Origin: Gammaproteobacteria bacterium
GTDB taxonomy: Bacteria > Pseudomonadota > Gammaproteobacteria > Enterobacterales > Kangiellaceae
Assembly: GCA_013372875.1 (NCBI GenBank)
Contig: JABXIW010000117.1
Span: forward strand, 1-54,496
Direction: 5' to 3'
DNA length: 54,496 nt
Shown here: positions 36,981-46,195 of the stretch, one piece after another
How the letters are laid out: each line of letters starts with the position of its first letter
Position numbering within the stretch: position 1 is the first letter of the stretch
Program-made: the position numbers and the translations under genes
The notes under the pieces: model-generated
Database searches by the model: none
What the model was told of the DNA's origin: nothing
Seen by the model: the letters and a program-made list of their open reading frames with translations, nothing else

Positions 36981-39176
36981 ATGAAGTTTAACCGCTCAAT
37001 ACTTAAAAAATCTGCTATTTCCACCGGCTTAGCCTTGGGTTTATTCTCAAACGCGCTGCTTGCCGATAAGGCGGCGCCGAACTTGGATAATAGCGAGTAT
37101 AAGATCCCAGCATCAGCAAGTGAGAATTTATCTCCAGATGAAAAATTGCGCCGAGTAGGGCAGTTAAACACTTCAATTTTGATGCAGCTACATTATGAGC
37201 ATCCACTGTTTGATAATCAGTTATCAAGGGAAGCCTTTAAACAAATGATCAAAATGTTTGATCGCAACCGCAGCTACTTTCTAGCATCGGATGTTGAACA
37301 GTTTAAAGTCTTTGAGCAAAAGTTTGATGATGCGATTCGAACCGGGAAAATTGAATTGGCGTATGATTTCTTCGAGTTGTATGAACAACGTTATCGTGAA
37401 CGCTATTTATACGCATTAGAGTTACTTGAGAAGCCATTTGATTTTGATAAAGATGAAGAGTTTCGATTCGATCGTCGTGAAAGCGAATGGTTCAAAACGC
37501 CACAAGAACAAGATGCTTACTGGCATCAAAAAGTAAAATACGATGCTTTGAATTTGAAACTGGCTGATCAAACGGATCAAGAGATTAAAGAAAAGTTAAC
37601 TAAAAGATACCGTAACAATATTCGTAGGTTGGCTCAGACCAATAGCGAGGATGTGTTTGGTTTCTTTATGAATGCCATTAACGCATCAATTGATCCGCAC
37701 ACCACTTATTATACGCCTCGCCAATTTGAAGATTTTAATATCAATATGAGCCTTAAATTACAGGGTATTGGCGCTGTGTTAACTCAAGAAGATGAGTTCA
37801 CGAAAGTTGTGCGCATCGTTAATAAAGGGCCTGCGCAAAAATCAGGCCAGCTGCATAAAGATGACAAAATTATTGGCGTCGGGCAGGGCGATGATGGCGA
37901 AATTGTTGATGTGATTGGATGGCGTAATGGCGATGTAGTCGACTTAATCCGTGGTGAAGCAGGCTCTGTAGTGCGTTTACAGGTGATCCCGCATACCAGT
38001 GGCGGTGATGCAACTGCTAACATCGTGCGTCTGGTTCGAGAAGAAATTAAACTTGAAGATCAAGCTGCCAAAGCAGATATCTTAGAAGTGAAACAAGGCG
38101 GTAAAACCCTAAAGTATGGTGTCATTGAATTGCCATCTTTTTATGCGGAAACACCAACAGGCTCAGGTAAAAATAAAGAGTTAACTAGCACAACTTCTGA
38201 TGTTAAACGCTTAATTGCAGAGTTAGAAAAAGAGGGCATGCAGGGCTTGATTATCGACTTGCGCAACAATGGTGGCGGTTCGCTAACAGAAGCGGTTGAT
38301 ATGACTGGCTTGTTTATTGATAAAGGCCCCGTGGTTCAAGGTAAAGACTTTGAAGGTAATGTGCGGGTGCTTCGCGACAATGATGGCAAAACATATTACC
38401 AAGGCCCATTAGCAGTGATGGTGAACAGTGGTAGCGCCTCGGCATCCGAAATTTTTGCTGGTGCGATCCAGGATTATGGCCGGGGTATTGTGATTGGCGA
38501 AAATACTTTTGGTAAAGGTACCGTGCAGACTATTCGTGAGCTTAGTCGTTTGGTACGTTATTCTGAGTCCGACTTAGGTGCGCTCAAGTTTACCGTTGAA
38601 AAGTTTTATCGCGTAACGGGGGAAAGCACTCAATTAGAAGGCGTTAAGCCTGATATCAGCTTCCCAAGTTTTTACGGCTTGGACGAGTACGGTGAAGCAT
38701 CCTATGACAATGCGTTGAGCTGGGATACTATTAAAACCACCGAGTTTGATGCAAATTCTGCTATAGCTGGCTATTTACCTTATCTATCACAAACGCATCA
38801 AGCTAGAGCGAAGCAAGACAAGCAATTTGCCAATTTACTCGAAGATGTGGCTCGGGTAAAAGAAGAGCGCAGCAAGAAAAGTATTTCCTTGAATTATAAA
38901 AAGCGTCTGGCAGAGCGCTTACAGGCAGAAGAAGAAACCTTGGCTCGCGCCAATGCTCGCCGAATCGCCCAAGGCAAAAAGCCATTTAAGGATCTGGATG
39001 CTTACGAAGAGTATGTGAAAGATCAGGACGAAGTTAACCGCAATAGTAAAGGTATTAATTTCGAAGATGACTTCTTGCTTTATGAAACGGCTAATATTTT
39101 GCAGGATCTGATCCGAGTGAAATCCGATCCTGAATTGGCAAAATTGGTGACTAGCAAGACCAACACGATTAATTAA
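36981..39176 (+). CDS. prc: Tail-specific periplasmic protease Prc (Tsp), S41 family
   Basis: Degrades proteins with nonpolar C-termini and processes envelope proteins such as penicillin-binding protein 3. The 731 residues start with a signal peptide (KFNRSILKKSAISTGLALG to ALA, 1-27). An N-terminal helical domain follows, then a PDZ domain (about 235-330), the S41 core with the nucleophile in VNSGSASASEIFAGAIQDYG (about 475) and the lysine in GENTFGKGTVQ (about 500), and a long basic C-terminal domain. ATG 36981 has AGGTG 4 bases upstream and begins the signal peptide. A GTG at 36945 would add 12 residues before it. A clear terminator follows. Confidence 0.95.
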   Translation: MKFNRSILKKSAISTGLALGLFSNALLADKAAPNLDNSEYKIPASASENLSPDEKLRRVGQLNTSILMQLHYEHPLFDNQLSREAFKQMIKMFDRNRSYFLASDVEQFKVFEQKFDDAIRTGKIELAYDFFELYEQRYRERYLYALELLEKPFDFDKDEEFRFDRRESEWFKTPQEQDAYWHQKVKYDALNLKLADQTDQEIKEKLTKRYRNNIRRLAQTNSEDVFGFFMNAINASIDPHTTYYTPRQFEDFNINMSLKLQGIGAVLTQEDEFTKVVRIVNKGPAQKSGQLHKDDKIIGVGQGDDGEIVDVIGWRNGDVVDLIRGEAGSVVRLQVIPHTSGGDATANIVRLVREEIKLEDQAAKADILEVKQGGKTLKYGVIELPSFYAETPTGSGKNKELTSTTSDVKRLIAELEKEGMQGLIIDLRNNGGGSLTEAVDMTGLFIDKGPVVQGKDFEGNVRVLRDNDGKTYYQGPLAVMVNSGSASASEIFAGAIQDYGRGIVIGENTFGKGTVQTIRELSRLVRYSESDLGALKFTVEKFYRVTGESTQLEGVKPDISFPSFYGLDEYGEASYDNALSWDTIKTTEFDANSAIAGYLPYLSQTHQARAKQDKQFANLLEDVARVKEERSKKSISLNYKKRLAERLQAEEETLARANARRIAQGKKPFKDLDAYEEYVKDQDEVNRNSKGINFEDDFLLYETANILQDLIRVKSDPELAKLVTSKTNTIN

Positions 39177-39203
39177 ATTCCTTGAGTTAAATGTTGAATC
39201 AAT

Positions 39204-39231
39204 AAAAAGGCTGGTTATTACCAGCCTTTTT
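39204..39231. terminator. Terminator between prc and the integrase gene
   Basis: AAAAAGGCTGG-TTATTA-CCAGCCTTTTT, a perfect 11-bp stem with a 6-base loop; works for prc and for the convergent integrase gene. Confidence 0.88.
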
Positions 39232-39275
39232 ATATGGAATGAACTTTAAGTTTGATTTGTAAAGCGCCGAAATAA

Positions 39276-40511
39276 TTAGACTTTTCTTCTTTTTCCGCTT
39301 TCGGCGCGTTTCTTGTTTTCAGTCTGTACATAAACAGTATCAGTTGTAGCCATACTGGCATGCCCCAAGTCTTCGGATAAATCTTTAAGCGCACGACCTC
39401 GTTCAATTTCCATACTGGCACCAGTATGACGAAGCCAGTGAGTAGAGGCTTCTCTTAGTTTCTGTGCTTTTTCAGCGCCTTCTCCAGCTTTCATACGTTC
39501 ATACGCTAAGTCGAACACATCTTGCACTAAACGCCTTAAATGGCGGGCTGTCATACCGCCTTGACCGCGCACTTTTTCAACTAAAACATTGTTTTCACCA
39601 CTTGCTGGCAGTCCTGATAACTGTCGAGATTCTCGATAGCGCTTTAAAAAAGGCAAGAAATCTGGCGGAACCGTGGTATCACGGAGTTTTCGGCCTTTAC
39701 CAAAGACTTTTAACCACCAATTGGACTCTTCATCTTGCCAAAAATGCCCCATAACAGGCGCCCAGTTTTCTCTTTCAGAAAGCTCAGAAATCCTTAAAAA
39801 CATGGTTTTAAGCGCCGCAACGATGAATAAATTGCGCTCACAGCGTGCATCCAAATCAGCCATTTCAGCCGCCGTATCCAGCACATATTGCCATTGAGCC
39901 TCACTCAGGCGTTTAACTTCCTTAACTTGCGAGTCGGTAATGAAGTAGCGACAATCTTTCTTGGCAATTTGCGCCGGATTGCCTAAACAGTGTTCCTCGC
40001 TCATCAAATACTTATAAAAGGCAATAATTGCGGTAAAAGTGGCTGTGAGCGTCTGTTGTGACGGCCGATATTTCTTCTTATCAACCTCTTTATTTTGCTG
40101 ACTTTTCGCTGCTTGAATTTTGTAGGGTCGCCATTTGCTATTGGTCACAAAGCAGCCATTGGTCAAAACAAATCTATCCGCATTGGCGGTGGCTATCCAA
40201 GTGATCGGCGGTTTCCAGCAAAAATCGGCATATTCTAGGATGTCAGTTTTTTTGTACTCATCAATAGGTTTTTCCTTAATCAAAAACGCCCACAACAAGA
40301 AGCGCTCAATTTCATTCCTAAAGCGGATATAAGTATGCTTGGATTTATTTCTTCCTGTATATTCTAAAAATGATTTGGCCCAATCCCAATGCTGTAAACA
40401 CCATGGAGACAAATCATCTAAAAAGCTATGCAGCTCAGGATAATCCGTCAACCGAAGCTCTTTAAGCTCTAAAAAGGTGGGATACAAAGGTGTTGGTTTA
40501 GGAATAGCCAT
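39276..40511 (-). CDS. Tyrosine recombinase/integrase, full length
   Basis: A 411-residue site-specific recombinase. An N-terminal SAM-like/core-binding part (about 40-170) precedes the catalytic domain (about 205-395). The catalytic residues are present: Arg in MFLRISELSE (about 238), His-x2-Arg in HWLRHTGAS (about 365) and HASMATTDTVYVQTE with the tyrosine (about 390-400). The C-terminus is very basic. It lies at the left edge of the accessory region, convergent to prc. It could be the integrase of an old island or a stand-alone chromosomal recombinase; no att repeat was found by eye. Confidence 0.88.
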   Translation of the reverse strand: MAIPKPTPLYPTFLELKELRLTDYPELHSFLDDLSPWCLQHWDWAKSFLEYTGRNKSKHTYIRFRNEIERFLLWAFLIKEKPIDEYKKTDILEYADFCWKPPITWIATANADRFVLTNGCFVTNSKWRPYKIQAAKSQQNKEVDKKKYRPSQQTLTATFTAIIAFYKYLMSEEHCLGNPAQIAKKDCRYFITDSQVKEVKRLSEAQWQYVLDTAAEMADLDARCERNLFIVAALKTMFLRISELSERENWAPVMGHFWQDEESNWWLKVFGKGRKLRDTTVPPDFLPFLKRYRESRQLSGLPASGENNVLVEKVRGQGGMTARHLRRLVQDVFDLAYERMKAGEGAEKAQKLREASTHWLRHTGASMEIERGRALKDLSEDLGHASMATTDTVYVQTENKKRAESGKRRKV

Positions 40512-40889
40512 CTTATTGATTTCTATTAGATTAATGAGAAATCAGTATAAAATAACATTTACGCTATGTCCAATACTAAACAGTATCGGTTATTTTGAGA
40601 TTTATCCATAAGGCTTATTGATCTAGATCAATATGAATGACCAACTAAAGTCCTTCCATTTTTACAACTAAAGTAGATCAAAACCAAGCAATGTTGATCA
40701 AAATTCATTTAGAACAATGTATAAAACTTATAGATATACTGGTTAATGAACAATAATTAGTGGTTATTTGCAATCAAGGGCGACTTGTAAACAGATATGC
40801 TTACACTGGAAGGCAGAGTGTAAACATATTTATTGACAGTGTATTCCTAGGCCATCCATCATCCTGCTCAGTTAGCAATGACATTTGTG
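40512..40889. other. 378-base non-coding region with palindromes and repeats
   Basis: No gene is supported here. It holds ATACT-AAAC-AGTAT (40573-40586), a 16-bp palindrome at 40617-40632, a direct repeat CAACTAAAGT (40642-40651 and 40665-40674, 23 bases apart) and a 7-bp inverted repeat TTACACT-N9-AGTGTAA (40801-40823). Such density suits a recombinase attachment or arm-binding region as well as promoter control of the integrase. Confidence 0.5.
40618..40631. promoter_or_regulatory. FNR/CRP-family consensus box
   Basis: TTGAT-CTAG-ATCAA is an exact match to the FNR consensus TTGATN4ATCAA, inside a 16-bp perfect palindrome, about 110 bases upstream of the integrase start. Whether it is functional is not known; chance palindromes occur in AT-rich DNA. 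Confidence 0.4.
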
Positions 40890-43800
40890 TTATTGCTTAT
40901 TTTTCTTCGAAACATCCAATACGAAAATGTCTATAAGCCCTTTTAGCTCAGATGGCAAGGACATCTCTAATTGCTTTTTCAGTTCTTCCGAATTTGAAAT
41001 ACTGTGATTCTTTTTTCCTGCTACTTTTTCTTGCTCGCCAAACCATAGTACCAAAAATATGCCCTGTGATTCTGCATCGGGATGTATGGAGTAACGTTTA
41101 TGCAGTTGTTCAGAAGCGGCTGAATACAAATCTTTATGCCACTGGCCTTTTACTTCGGTAACCAACAGTGTTCTCTTGGCGTTGATCATTTTTGTCGCAG
41201 TGAAATCACTTCTTTTTAGGCCTTTTAATTGATGCTCAGGAGTAATGGTAATTCCTTTCGGTTCAAGTAATAGATTTAACCTTTCTGCAATAACTTCCGT
41301 TGCTGCATTTTCACTTACCCTCTCCCCTTTTTCATAAAAACGCTGTGCAGTATTAAATTCGCCACCATCAATAGCTTTTTGAAGACCTTCTAACTCTGAG
41401 ATTATAAGGTTTCGTAACCCTTCTACGGTAACAATATCGTCCTCATCTAGCATTTTAACAATCTCGAATGCGCTAGGAGGTGAAAAGTCCCTAAGAGCTA
41501 GTTTTCTTTTAAGACTTGCTTGTATGCTTTTTAGCTCACTCAATATATCTGTGAATTTACTATCTAAAATCAATCGCTGAACAACTGGCAGAGATTCATT
41601 AGGGCTATCGGAGTCTAAAGCCCAAATCAAATCAGTTAAAAATCGATAAGCTGTCTCCCCTTTCGGACTACCAGTACCCCAGCTGCTTGGAAGCGATACT
41701 TTAGGCCATTTATCGAAAAAAGAGACAAGAATAGCTTCTATTCTATTCGGAGTGAGCTTGGGCCAGTGCGAATAATCTCCTCGCCCCATACGGCTTGATA
41801 TACGCTCAAGAATTAAAAGATTGTCTTTCTTAGACTTTAGCCACTCCCAACAGGCACTTGGCGGTTGCTTCATAAAATACCAAGCTCGAACAAGCCAGAA
41901 TTGTCGCCTTTTCTCAATTTCTTCATTTCCGGTTGAGTTTGGTGTGCAGCATATGAACTCAACACAGTGTTTGGCAATGATGGTATTTAGCTCGTTACTT
42001 TGAGACTTAACGACGATATCAAAAAGAGCTTCAAGAGCCCTTATATTTATTGTTGAATACCGCTTAAGCCATTCAATGGATAATTTAGAAGCTAATGGCT
42101 TAAAGATTTCATCATATTCTAGCAGTCCAACATCAGGTTGCTCACAATTAGGATTGATAATTTGAGGCTCTAAATAACATCTCAAAAATAATTCTGCGCT
42201 TTGCTGATCTGGGAAAAGCAGCCGATCAACCTCTTGTTTCAAATTTTCCTTTTCATCATTATCCACGCCAAAATAATGCATATTGAGATTCGTTCTTAAC
42301 GCCAAAAGAAGTGAGCGCTTTACCGTTTCAAGACTGCCCTTTTCTCTAAGAGTTACTAAACAAGCGGCAAATAGAATCGTTTCAGCCTGTACATATTTGG
42401 ATTCGATCTGTAACTGAGCTAATTTCTCCAAATTGGGAACATGCGGTTCGATAAAATCAAAGCAATTCATCAAGGCTTTCTTAATGACATTTTCATCACC
42501 GACTTCGGGCTTGATTTTATCAGGCTCGTTAAGAATTAAAGAGGAAAATTGGACTAAGAAGCCCCAATGCTGACCACTTTCAACTAACTCACGATTTTCA
42601 TTGATATACTGAATATTTTCAGAAATTCGTGATTGCTCTTCATTTTCATATCGCTTCATTGCACGATTATGTTTAAGATCCATTTTCCAGTATTTGTCTT
42701 TTGATACTTTTGTTTGAGCTTCAAGCCTGCACCATTCTTTTAAAAAATCTGGCTTGCTTCTGGCTTGTTCACGCATGTGCTTTCTTAAGTTATCTTTATC
42801 ATGTTCATTATTTTTCTGGTAATAATTATGTCTCGCATAAAATGTGGACCAGAGTGCAATATTATCGGTATTAAATGCGTAATCTGTTAAGAAAATGACA
42901 TCGCCAAGATTAAAGTGTAATCCTGAATGCGAAGTCAGACTACGCAGGCTAAAGTGTTGATCATGAATTTCATCTGGGTCTTCAAGTTCTTTAAATGCCT
43001 CTAACAAAACAGCTTGTCTAAGCTGAGTATCTTCTCTTAACACCTGAACGGACTTGCATTGTTCATGACCTATACTATTACGAAATTTTAGGTGTCGAAG
43101 CCATTGCCAAATCAAGGTCGCGTCATAAGGGCCTTCATGTACTTCAAAATACCGATCTAAAATCATCCCAACTACTTTGCTTATCCCTGTCAGGCACTCG
43201 CATCGGTATGTTTTCTTTCCACACTTACATGCAAGATCAGTTGTTAGCTCATTTAATAGCGGTATAAGCAGCGCTCTGTTAAACCTTCGAACTAATAAGC
43301 GAATAAAATAACGATCGCCTATAACTCGCTTGGATAAGTCCTTATGGCTCGGGTATAACTTTGAACAGCCTTTAAAAAATTGAACGTAAAATTCCAGGTC
43401 GAAACTGTCTATCCCCAGTTCCTCTATAATGCAGCCCACTACCTTCATTGACACCAAGCTTCCTTCTGAGATGAGAGCTTTCAGATCACTAGAGTCATTG
43501 GCTTGGCCATTTTCAAACAGTCTCAAACTTGCTGCTACTCGTGTGTTTTCACCTTCATCAATTGATAAAGCGATAGCCCTCAACTCGTCTCTTAATTTGG
43601 ATAAAATAGGTGCGCCGGCAAGTAACTCTAGCATCAAGCCTCTCAGATGACCGGAAGTGTTTGATGTCAAAATACTTTTAACTTCATCAACGAGATCGTC
43701 TGTAAATAATCCAACCACACTGAATCTACGCCACAAATCAGCTCTTCTAAAATACGGATCTACCTCTTCCACTTTTAACAGTTGCCTGATCAAAAGTTTC

Positions 43801-44936
43801 TTTAAGCTTGCTTCTAATTGCGAAGGATCTCCATTCGCAAGAACGGCATAGGGATCCAAGCAGATCAGCTCTTCTTGCATCGACTTACTGCCTAGCGAGG
43901 CCAGCCAACCTACAAGCCCTCTCAGTTCATCTCGGACGACGCCATTAGGCGCAACGACAGTCATGAGTTTGGACAAGGATAAAGGCTCCGAAGTGTTTAT
44001 AATTTTTTGTGAGAGGTATTGAGCAGCGCAGTATTCTGCAACAATCTTATGAGAGGGCTGATGTGTGCCGACATTATCTGCAAGTTTAAAGAGCCTTGTT
44101 GATAATATTTGGCTAGAGCTTAGAGAGCTTTCAATTAAGCTTGCTAAGCTAGGGAACGTTTTGCTTTCACAAGCGTTGTTGGTTGTCACTCCTTCTGAGC
44201 CCGACAATAATAGTTTTGCAAAAACTTCAGACGTTAGATCTATGATTTGAGTAGTAGATAGTGTCGGTTTTTGGACAGGCAGGCTGCTATTGGCCTCCTT
44301 AGCTAGTCGTTCTACTGCGCGCTTAAATATGGTTCTCTTGTCTTTGAACTGTTTACCACTTTCGATATATGCATCAGCAAACATTTTCAAAAACTGAGGA
44401 TTCGGTAATAAAGGCTCAAGATCGAATCTAGAAATCTCCTCTTTAAAATGTTCAAAATTCTCTTCAGGAACATGATGCTCAAAAATCTGACGCTGCTCTG
44501 ATTCTTCAAAGTCTTTTATTCTTACGACAAGTGGTGGTTGGTCAAAATATTGCGTAATTGCGTTAGAGGATGATTGCTCCCATTCACTAGAACGGCTCGA
44601 AATTATTAACTTTGACGGGCTGAGTTGGGCAGCATTACCTAAAACTTTATATATACCCGACTGGTCAATTCTTGATAATTCATCGAAGGCATCAATCAGT
44701 AAAGGAGCGCCTTCGTCACTTGTTGGGTAGTATGAAAAGGCATTTGCACTTTTTACTGGTACAGAAAGTCTTCTCGATAAACTCTTCATTAGTTCCGATT
44801 TTCCCGCTCCTGGCTCCGCCAAAATGACGATGTAATCGGCCTCTAATAAAAGTTCCAGTTCCGTAAACGGTTTAAGTTCGTTAGATAATGTTCTTGGTAG
44901 ATAAAAGGGTTCCGTGTCCAATTGTGATTTACTCAA
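40890..44936 (-). CDS. Large NACHT/STAND-type NTPase with C-terminal PD-(D/E)xK-like nuclease domain
   Basis: A 1348-residue protein. An N-terminal P-loop ATPase of the STAND class is visible: Walker A AEPGAGKSE (about 40-48), Walker B LLIDAFDEL (about 79-87) and a sensor-like LIISSRSSEW (about 110-119). A very long helical middle (about 200-1150) with no recognised repeats follows. The last 120 residues look like a restriction-type nuclease: SDFTATK (Asp about 1244), then LLVTEVKGQW (E-x-K about 1261-1263), with a nearby Q (SEQLHKRY). STAND ATPases with nuclease ends act as phage sensors that kill or cut DNA on detection (Avs-type and related systems); this precise architecture I do not recognise. 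It starts at TTG 44936, four bases after the small upstream gene, hence one operon. Confidence 0.8.
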   Translation of the reverse strand: MSKSQLDTEPFYLPRTLSNELKPFTELELLLEADYIVILAEPGAGKSELMKSLSRRLSVPVKSANAFSYYPTSDEGAPLLIDAFDELSRIDQSGIYKVLGNAAQLSPSKLIISSRSSEWEQSSSNAITQYFDQPPLVVRIKDFEESEQRQIFEHHVPEENFEHFKEEISRFDLEPLLPNPQFLKMFADAYIESGKQFKDKRTIFKRAVERLAKEANSSLPVQKPTLSTTQIIDLTSEVFAKLLLSGSEGVTTNNACESKTFPSLASLIESSLSSSQILSTRLFKLADNVGTHQPSHKIVAEYCAAQYLSQKIINTSEPLSLSKLMTVVAPNGVVRDELRGLVGWLASLGSKSMQEELICLDPYAVLANGDPSQLEASLKKLLIRQLLKVEEVDPYFRRADLWRRFSVVGLFTDDLVDEVKSILTSNTSGHLRGLMLELLAGAPILSKLRDELRAIALSIDEGENTRVAASLRLFENGQANDSSDLKALISEGSLVSMKVVGCIIEELGIDSFDLEFYVQFFKGCSKLYPSHKDLSKRVIGDRYFIRLLVRRFNRALLIPLLNELTTDLACKCGKKTYRCECLTGISKVVGMILDRYFEVHEGPYDATLIWQWLRHLKFRNSIGHEQCKSVQVLREDTQLRQAVLLEAFKELEDPDEIHDQHFSLRSLTSHSGLHFNLGDVIFLTDYAFNTDNIALWSTFYARHNYYQKNNEHDKDNLRKHMREQARSKPDFLKEWCRLEAQTKVSKDKYWKMDLKHNRAMKRYENEEQSRISENIQYINENRELVESGQHWGFLVQFSSLILNEPDKIKPEVGDENVIKKALMNCFDFIEPHVPNLEKLAQLQIESKYVQAETILFAACLVTLREKGSLETVKRSLLLALRTNLNMHYFGVDNDEKENLKQEVDRLLFPDQQSAELFLRCYLEPQIINPNCEQPDVGLLEYDEIFKPLASKLSIEWLKRYSTINIRALEALFDIVVKSQSNELNTIIAKHCVEFICCTPNSTGNEEIEKRRQFWLVRAWYFMKQPPSACWEWLKSKKDNLLILERISSRMGRGDYSHWPKLTPNRIEAILVSFFDKWPKVSLPSSWGTGSPKGETAYRFLTDLIWALDSDSPNESLPVVQRLILDSKFTDILSELKSIQASLKRKLALRDFSPPSAFEIVKMLDEDDIVTVEGLRNLIISELEGLQKAIDGGEFNTAQRFYEKGERVSENAATEVIAERLNLLLEPKGITITPEHQLKGLKRSDFTATKMINAKRTLLVTEVKGQWHKDLYSAASEQLHKRYSIHPDAESQGIFLVLWFGEQEKVAGKKNHSISNSEELKKQLEMSLPSELKGLIDIFVLDVSKKNKQ

Positions 44937-44940
44937 TTAG

Positions 44941-45204
44941 TTAATATTCGTTTATTTGGTATTGTATAAATTTTATATTGGGGAAGGTTAAGGCACGATC
45001 AAGTATCGGTTGTAATTTATCCAGTTCGATTAATTTTTCTATTTCTTTCAATTGAGATTTATCATTTATTACATGATAGTCTGCTTGCCCTTGACCCATG
45101 CAATATATCCAAGCCCATTGTTTTGAGTTCTTCTCACAACCAAGAAAAATGCTCACATCCTCATGGGTTAATATCTCTATAACGGATTTGGAGTTATCCT
45201 CCAT
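44941..45204 (-). CDS. Small unknown protein, partner of the NACHT-nuclease gene
   Basis: An 87-residue soluble, acidic protein of no known family. It has a central aromatic patch (SKQWAWIYCMGQG) and a helical stretch (KLIELDKLQPILDR). The start is well set by AGGAG 5 bases before ATG 45204. Its stop lies four bases before the NTPase start, so the two are cotranscribed and perhaps translationally coupled. It could be a regulator, inhibitor or adaptor of the large protein; this is inference from position only. Confidence 0.65.
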   Translation of the reverse strand: MEDNSKSVIEILTHEDVSIFLGCEKNSKQWAWIYCMGQGQADYHVINDKSQLKEIEKLIELDKLQPILDRALTFPNIKFIQYQINEY

Positions 45205-45268
45205 AAAAAGCTCCTGTGACTCATCATAAATTGACTCAAATCATCACTGCAGTTTTGCAACGATTCAA

Positions 45269-46000
45269 TCAGTGAAAATCGATACCTTCCATTAAGTGGG
45301 CTCCATCAAAAGTTAAAACGTTATTGTAGATTTCAGTACTCTTAACTGAGCTGTGACCTAATAATTTACTAACGTATTTGAGCGGTCTACCATGTAATAA
45401 TAAATGGATGGCAAAACTATGTCGAAAAGTGTGACTGCTGATCGAAAAGGGTGCCCCTCCTCCCTTCTCAGCACAAGCTTTAATCCACCTATTAACGGTT
45501 TGCCTTTGTACTTTAAATATCCGCTCTCCTTTTCGGAATTTGTTTATCGCTAAAAAGCTTCGAATTTTTTGGCTCAACACCTCATCACAAATAGGAATAT
45601 ATCTTTTGGGCGAGCGTTGAATGGCTTTTTTCTTAGGTCGACCACGCCTTTTTAGAGTATCCAAAACTATGAATTGTCGATATCCGTTAAAATAATAGCG
45701 TTCTGGTGTTAATGCTAGCAATTCAGAAACTCTAGCACCCGTTGCCCAAAGCAACTCTAGCAGTAACTTTTGATTCTCCTTCGCAAAAGCTATTAAGTTC
45801 CTTACTTCAGGATGAAGCAAGTAGGCGGGCATCTCTTCAACAGTGTCCAAAATTTCCTTTCGACCTGCTCTTACGTATTCCCAGTCTATCTCAACATGTT
45901 GGATTGGATAGTGAATAGGTTGTGGCGGTGTTGCCTTAAAAAGCTCCCCTGCATATCGGTCGCTTAGCGATAATTCACTCGGCTCGTCAAAAGAATGCAC
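45269..46000 (-). CDS. Short tyrosine recombinase (243 residues)
   Basis: A tyrosine recombinase with only a short N-terminal arm before the catalytic domain: Arg in TGARVSELLALT (about 92), His-x2-Arg in SSHTFRHSFAIHLL (about 193-200), His in LLGHSSVKSTEIY with the tyrosine nucleophile (about 224). Size and shape recall plasmid resolvase-like recombinases such as the F-plasmid D protein. GTG 46000 has AGGAGG 7 bases upstream. It is 64 bases before the small/NACHT pair in the same direction. Two inverted repeats (46018-46032, 46101-46129) lie upstream and may be its operator and crossover site. Confidence 0.88.
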   Translation of the reverse strand: MHSFDEPSELSLSDRYAGELFKATPPQPIHYPIQHVEIDWEYVRAGRKEILDTVEEMPAYLLHPEVRNLIAFAKENQKLLLELLWATGARVSELLALTPERYYFNGYRQFIVLDTLKRRGRPKKKAIQRSPKRYIPICDEVLSQKIRSFLAINKFRKGERIFKVQRQTVNRWIKACAEKGGGAPFSISSHTFRHSFAIHLLLHGRPLKYVSKLLGHSSVKSTEIYNNVLTFDGAHLMEGIDFH

Positions 46001-46017
46001 CGTTAGCCTCCTGTTAA

Positions 46018-46032
46018 ATGGTATAAAACCAT
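46018..46032. promoter_or_regulatory. Small inverted repeat before the short recombinase gene
   Basis: ATGGT-ATAAA-ACCAT, 18 bases upstream of the GTG start; a possible operator overlapping the promoter. Confidence 0.3.
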
Positions 46033-46100
46033 AATATTAAATGTACGCTTTTTGCTCAAAAAATCAACAGATGAGTCTGCAAAAGCAGCTATAATTTCAA

Positions 46101-46129
46101 ATGCACCAAAATATATCGTAATGGTGCAT
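46101..46129. repeat. Inverted repeat, possible recombination or operator site
   Basis: ATGCACCA and TGGTGCAT are perfect inverted 8-mers separated by 13 AT-rich bases, 100 bases upstream of the short tyrosine recombinase. The two-arm, AT-rich-centre layout resembles a tyrosine recombinase core site. The spacer is longer than the usual 6-8 bases, so an operator is equally possible. Confidence 0.35.
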
Positions 46130-46195
46130 ATTTAGACTATTAAAGCCAAAAGCATTCCTAGCCCCTCAACGGCCATTAATGGCAAAATTTAAGGT

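Noticed and set aside
37630..37645. Third GACCAATAG element (inside prc)
   Set aside because: It is in coding sequence, far from any start, and only partly matches; treated as chance.
40512..40889. CRISPR-like repeats upstream of the integrase
   Set aside because: Only one 10-base direct repeat pair and unrelated palindromes; no regular repeat-spacer pattern and no cas genes anywhere in the window.
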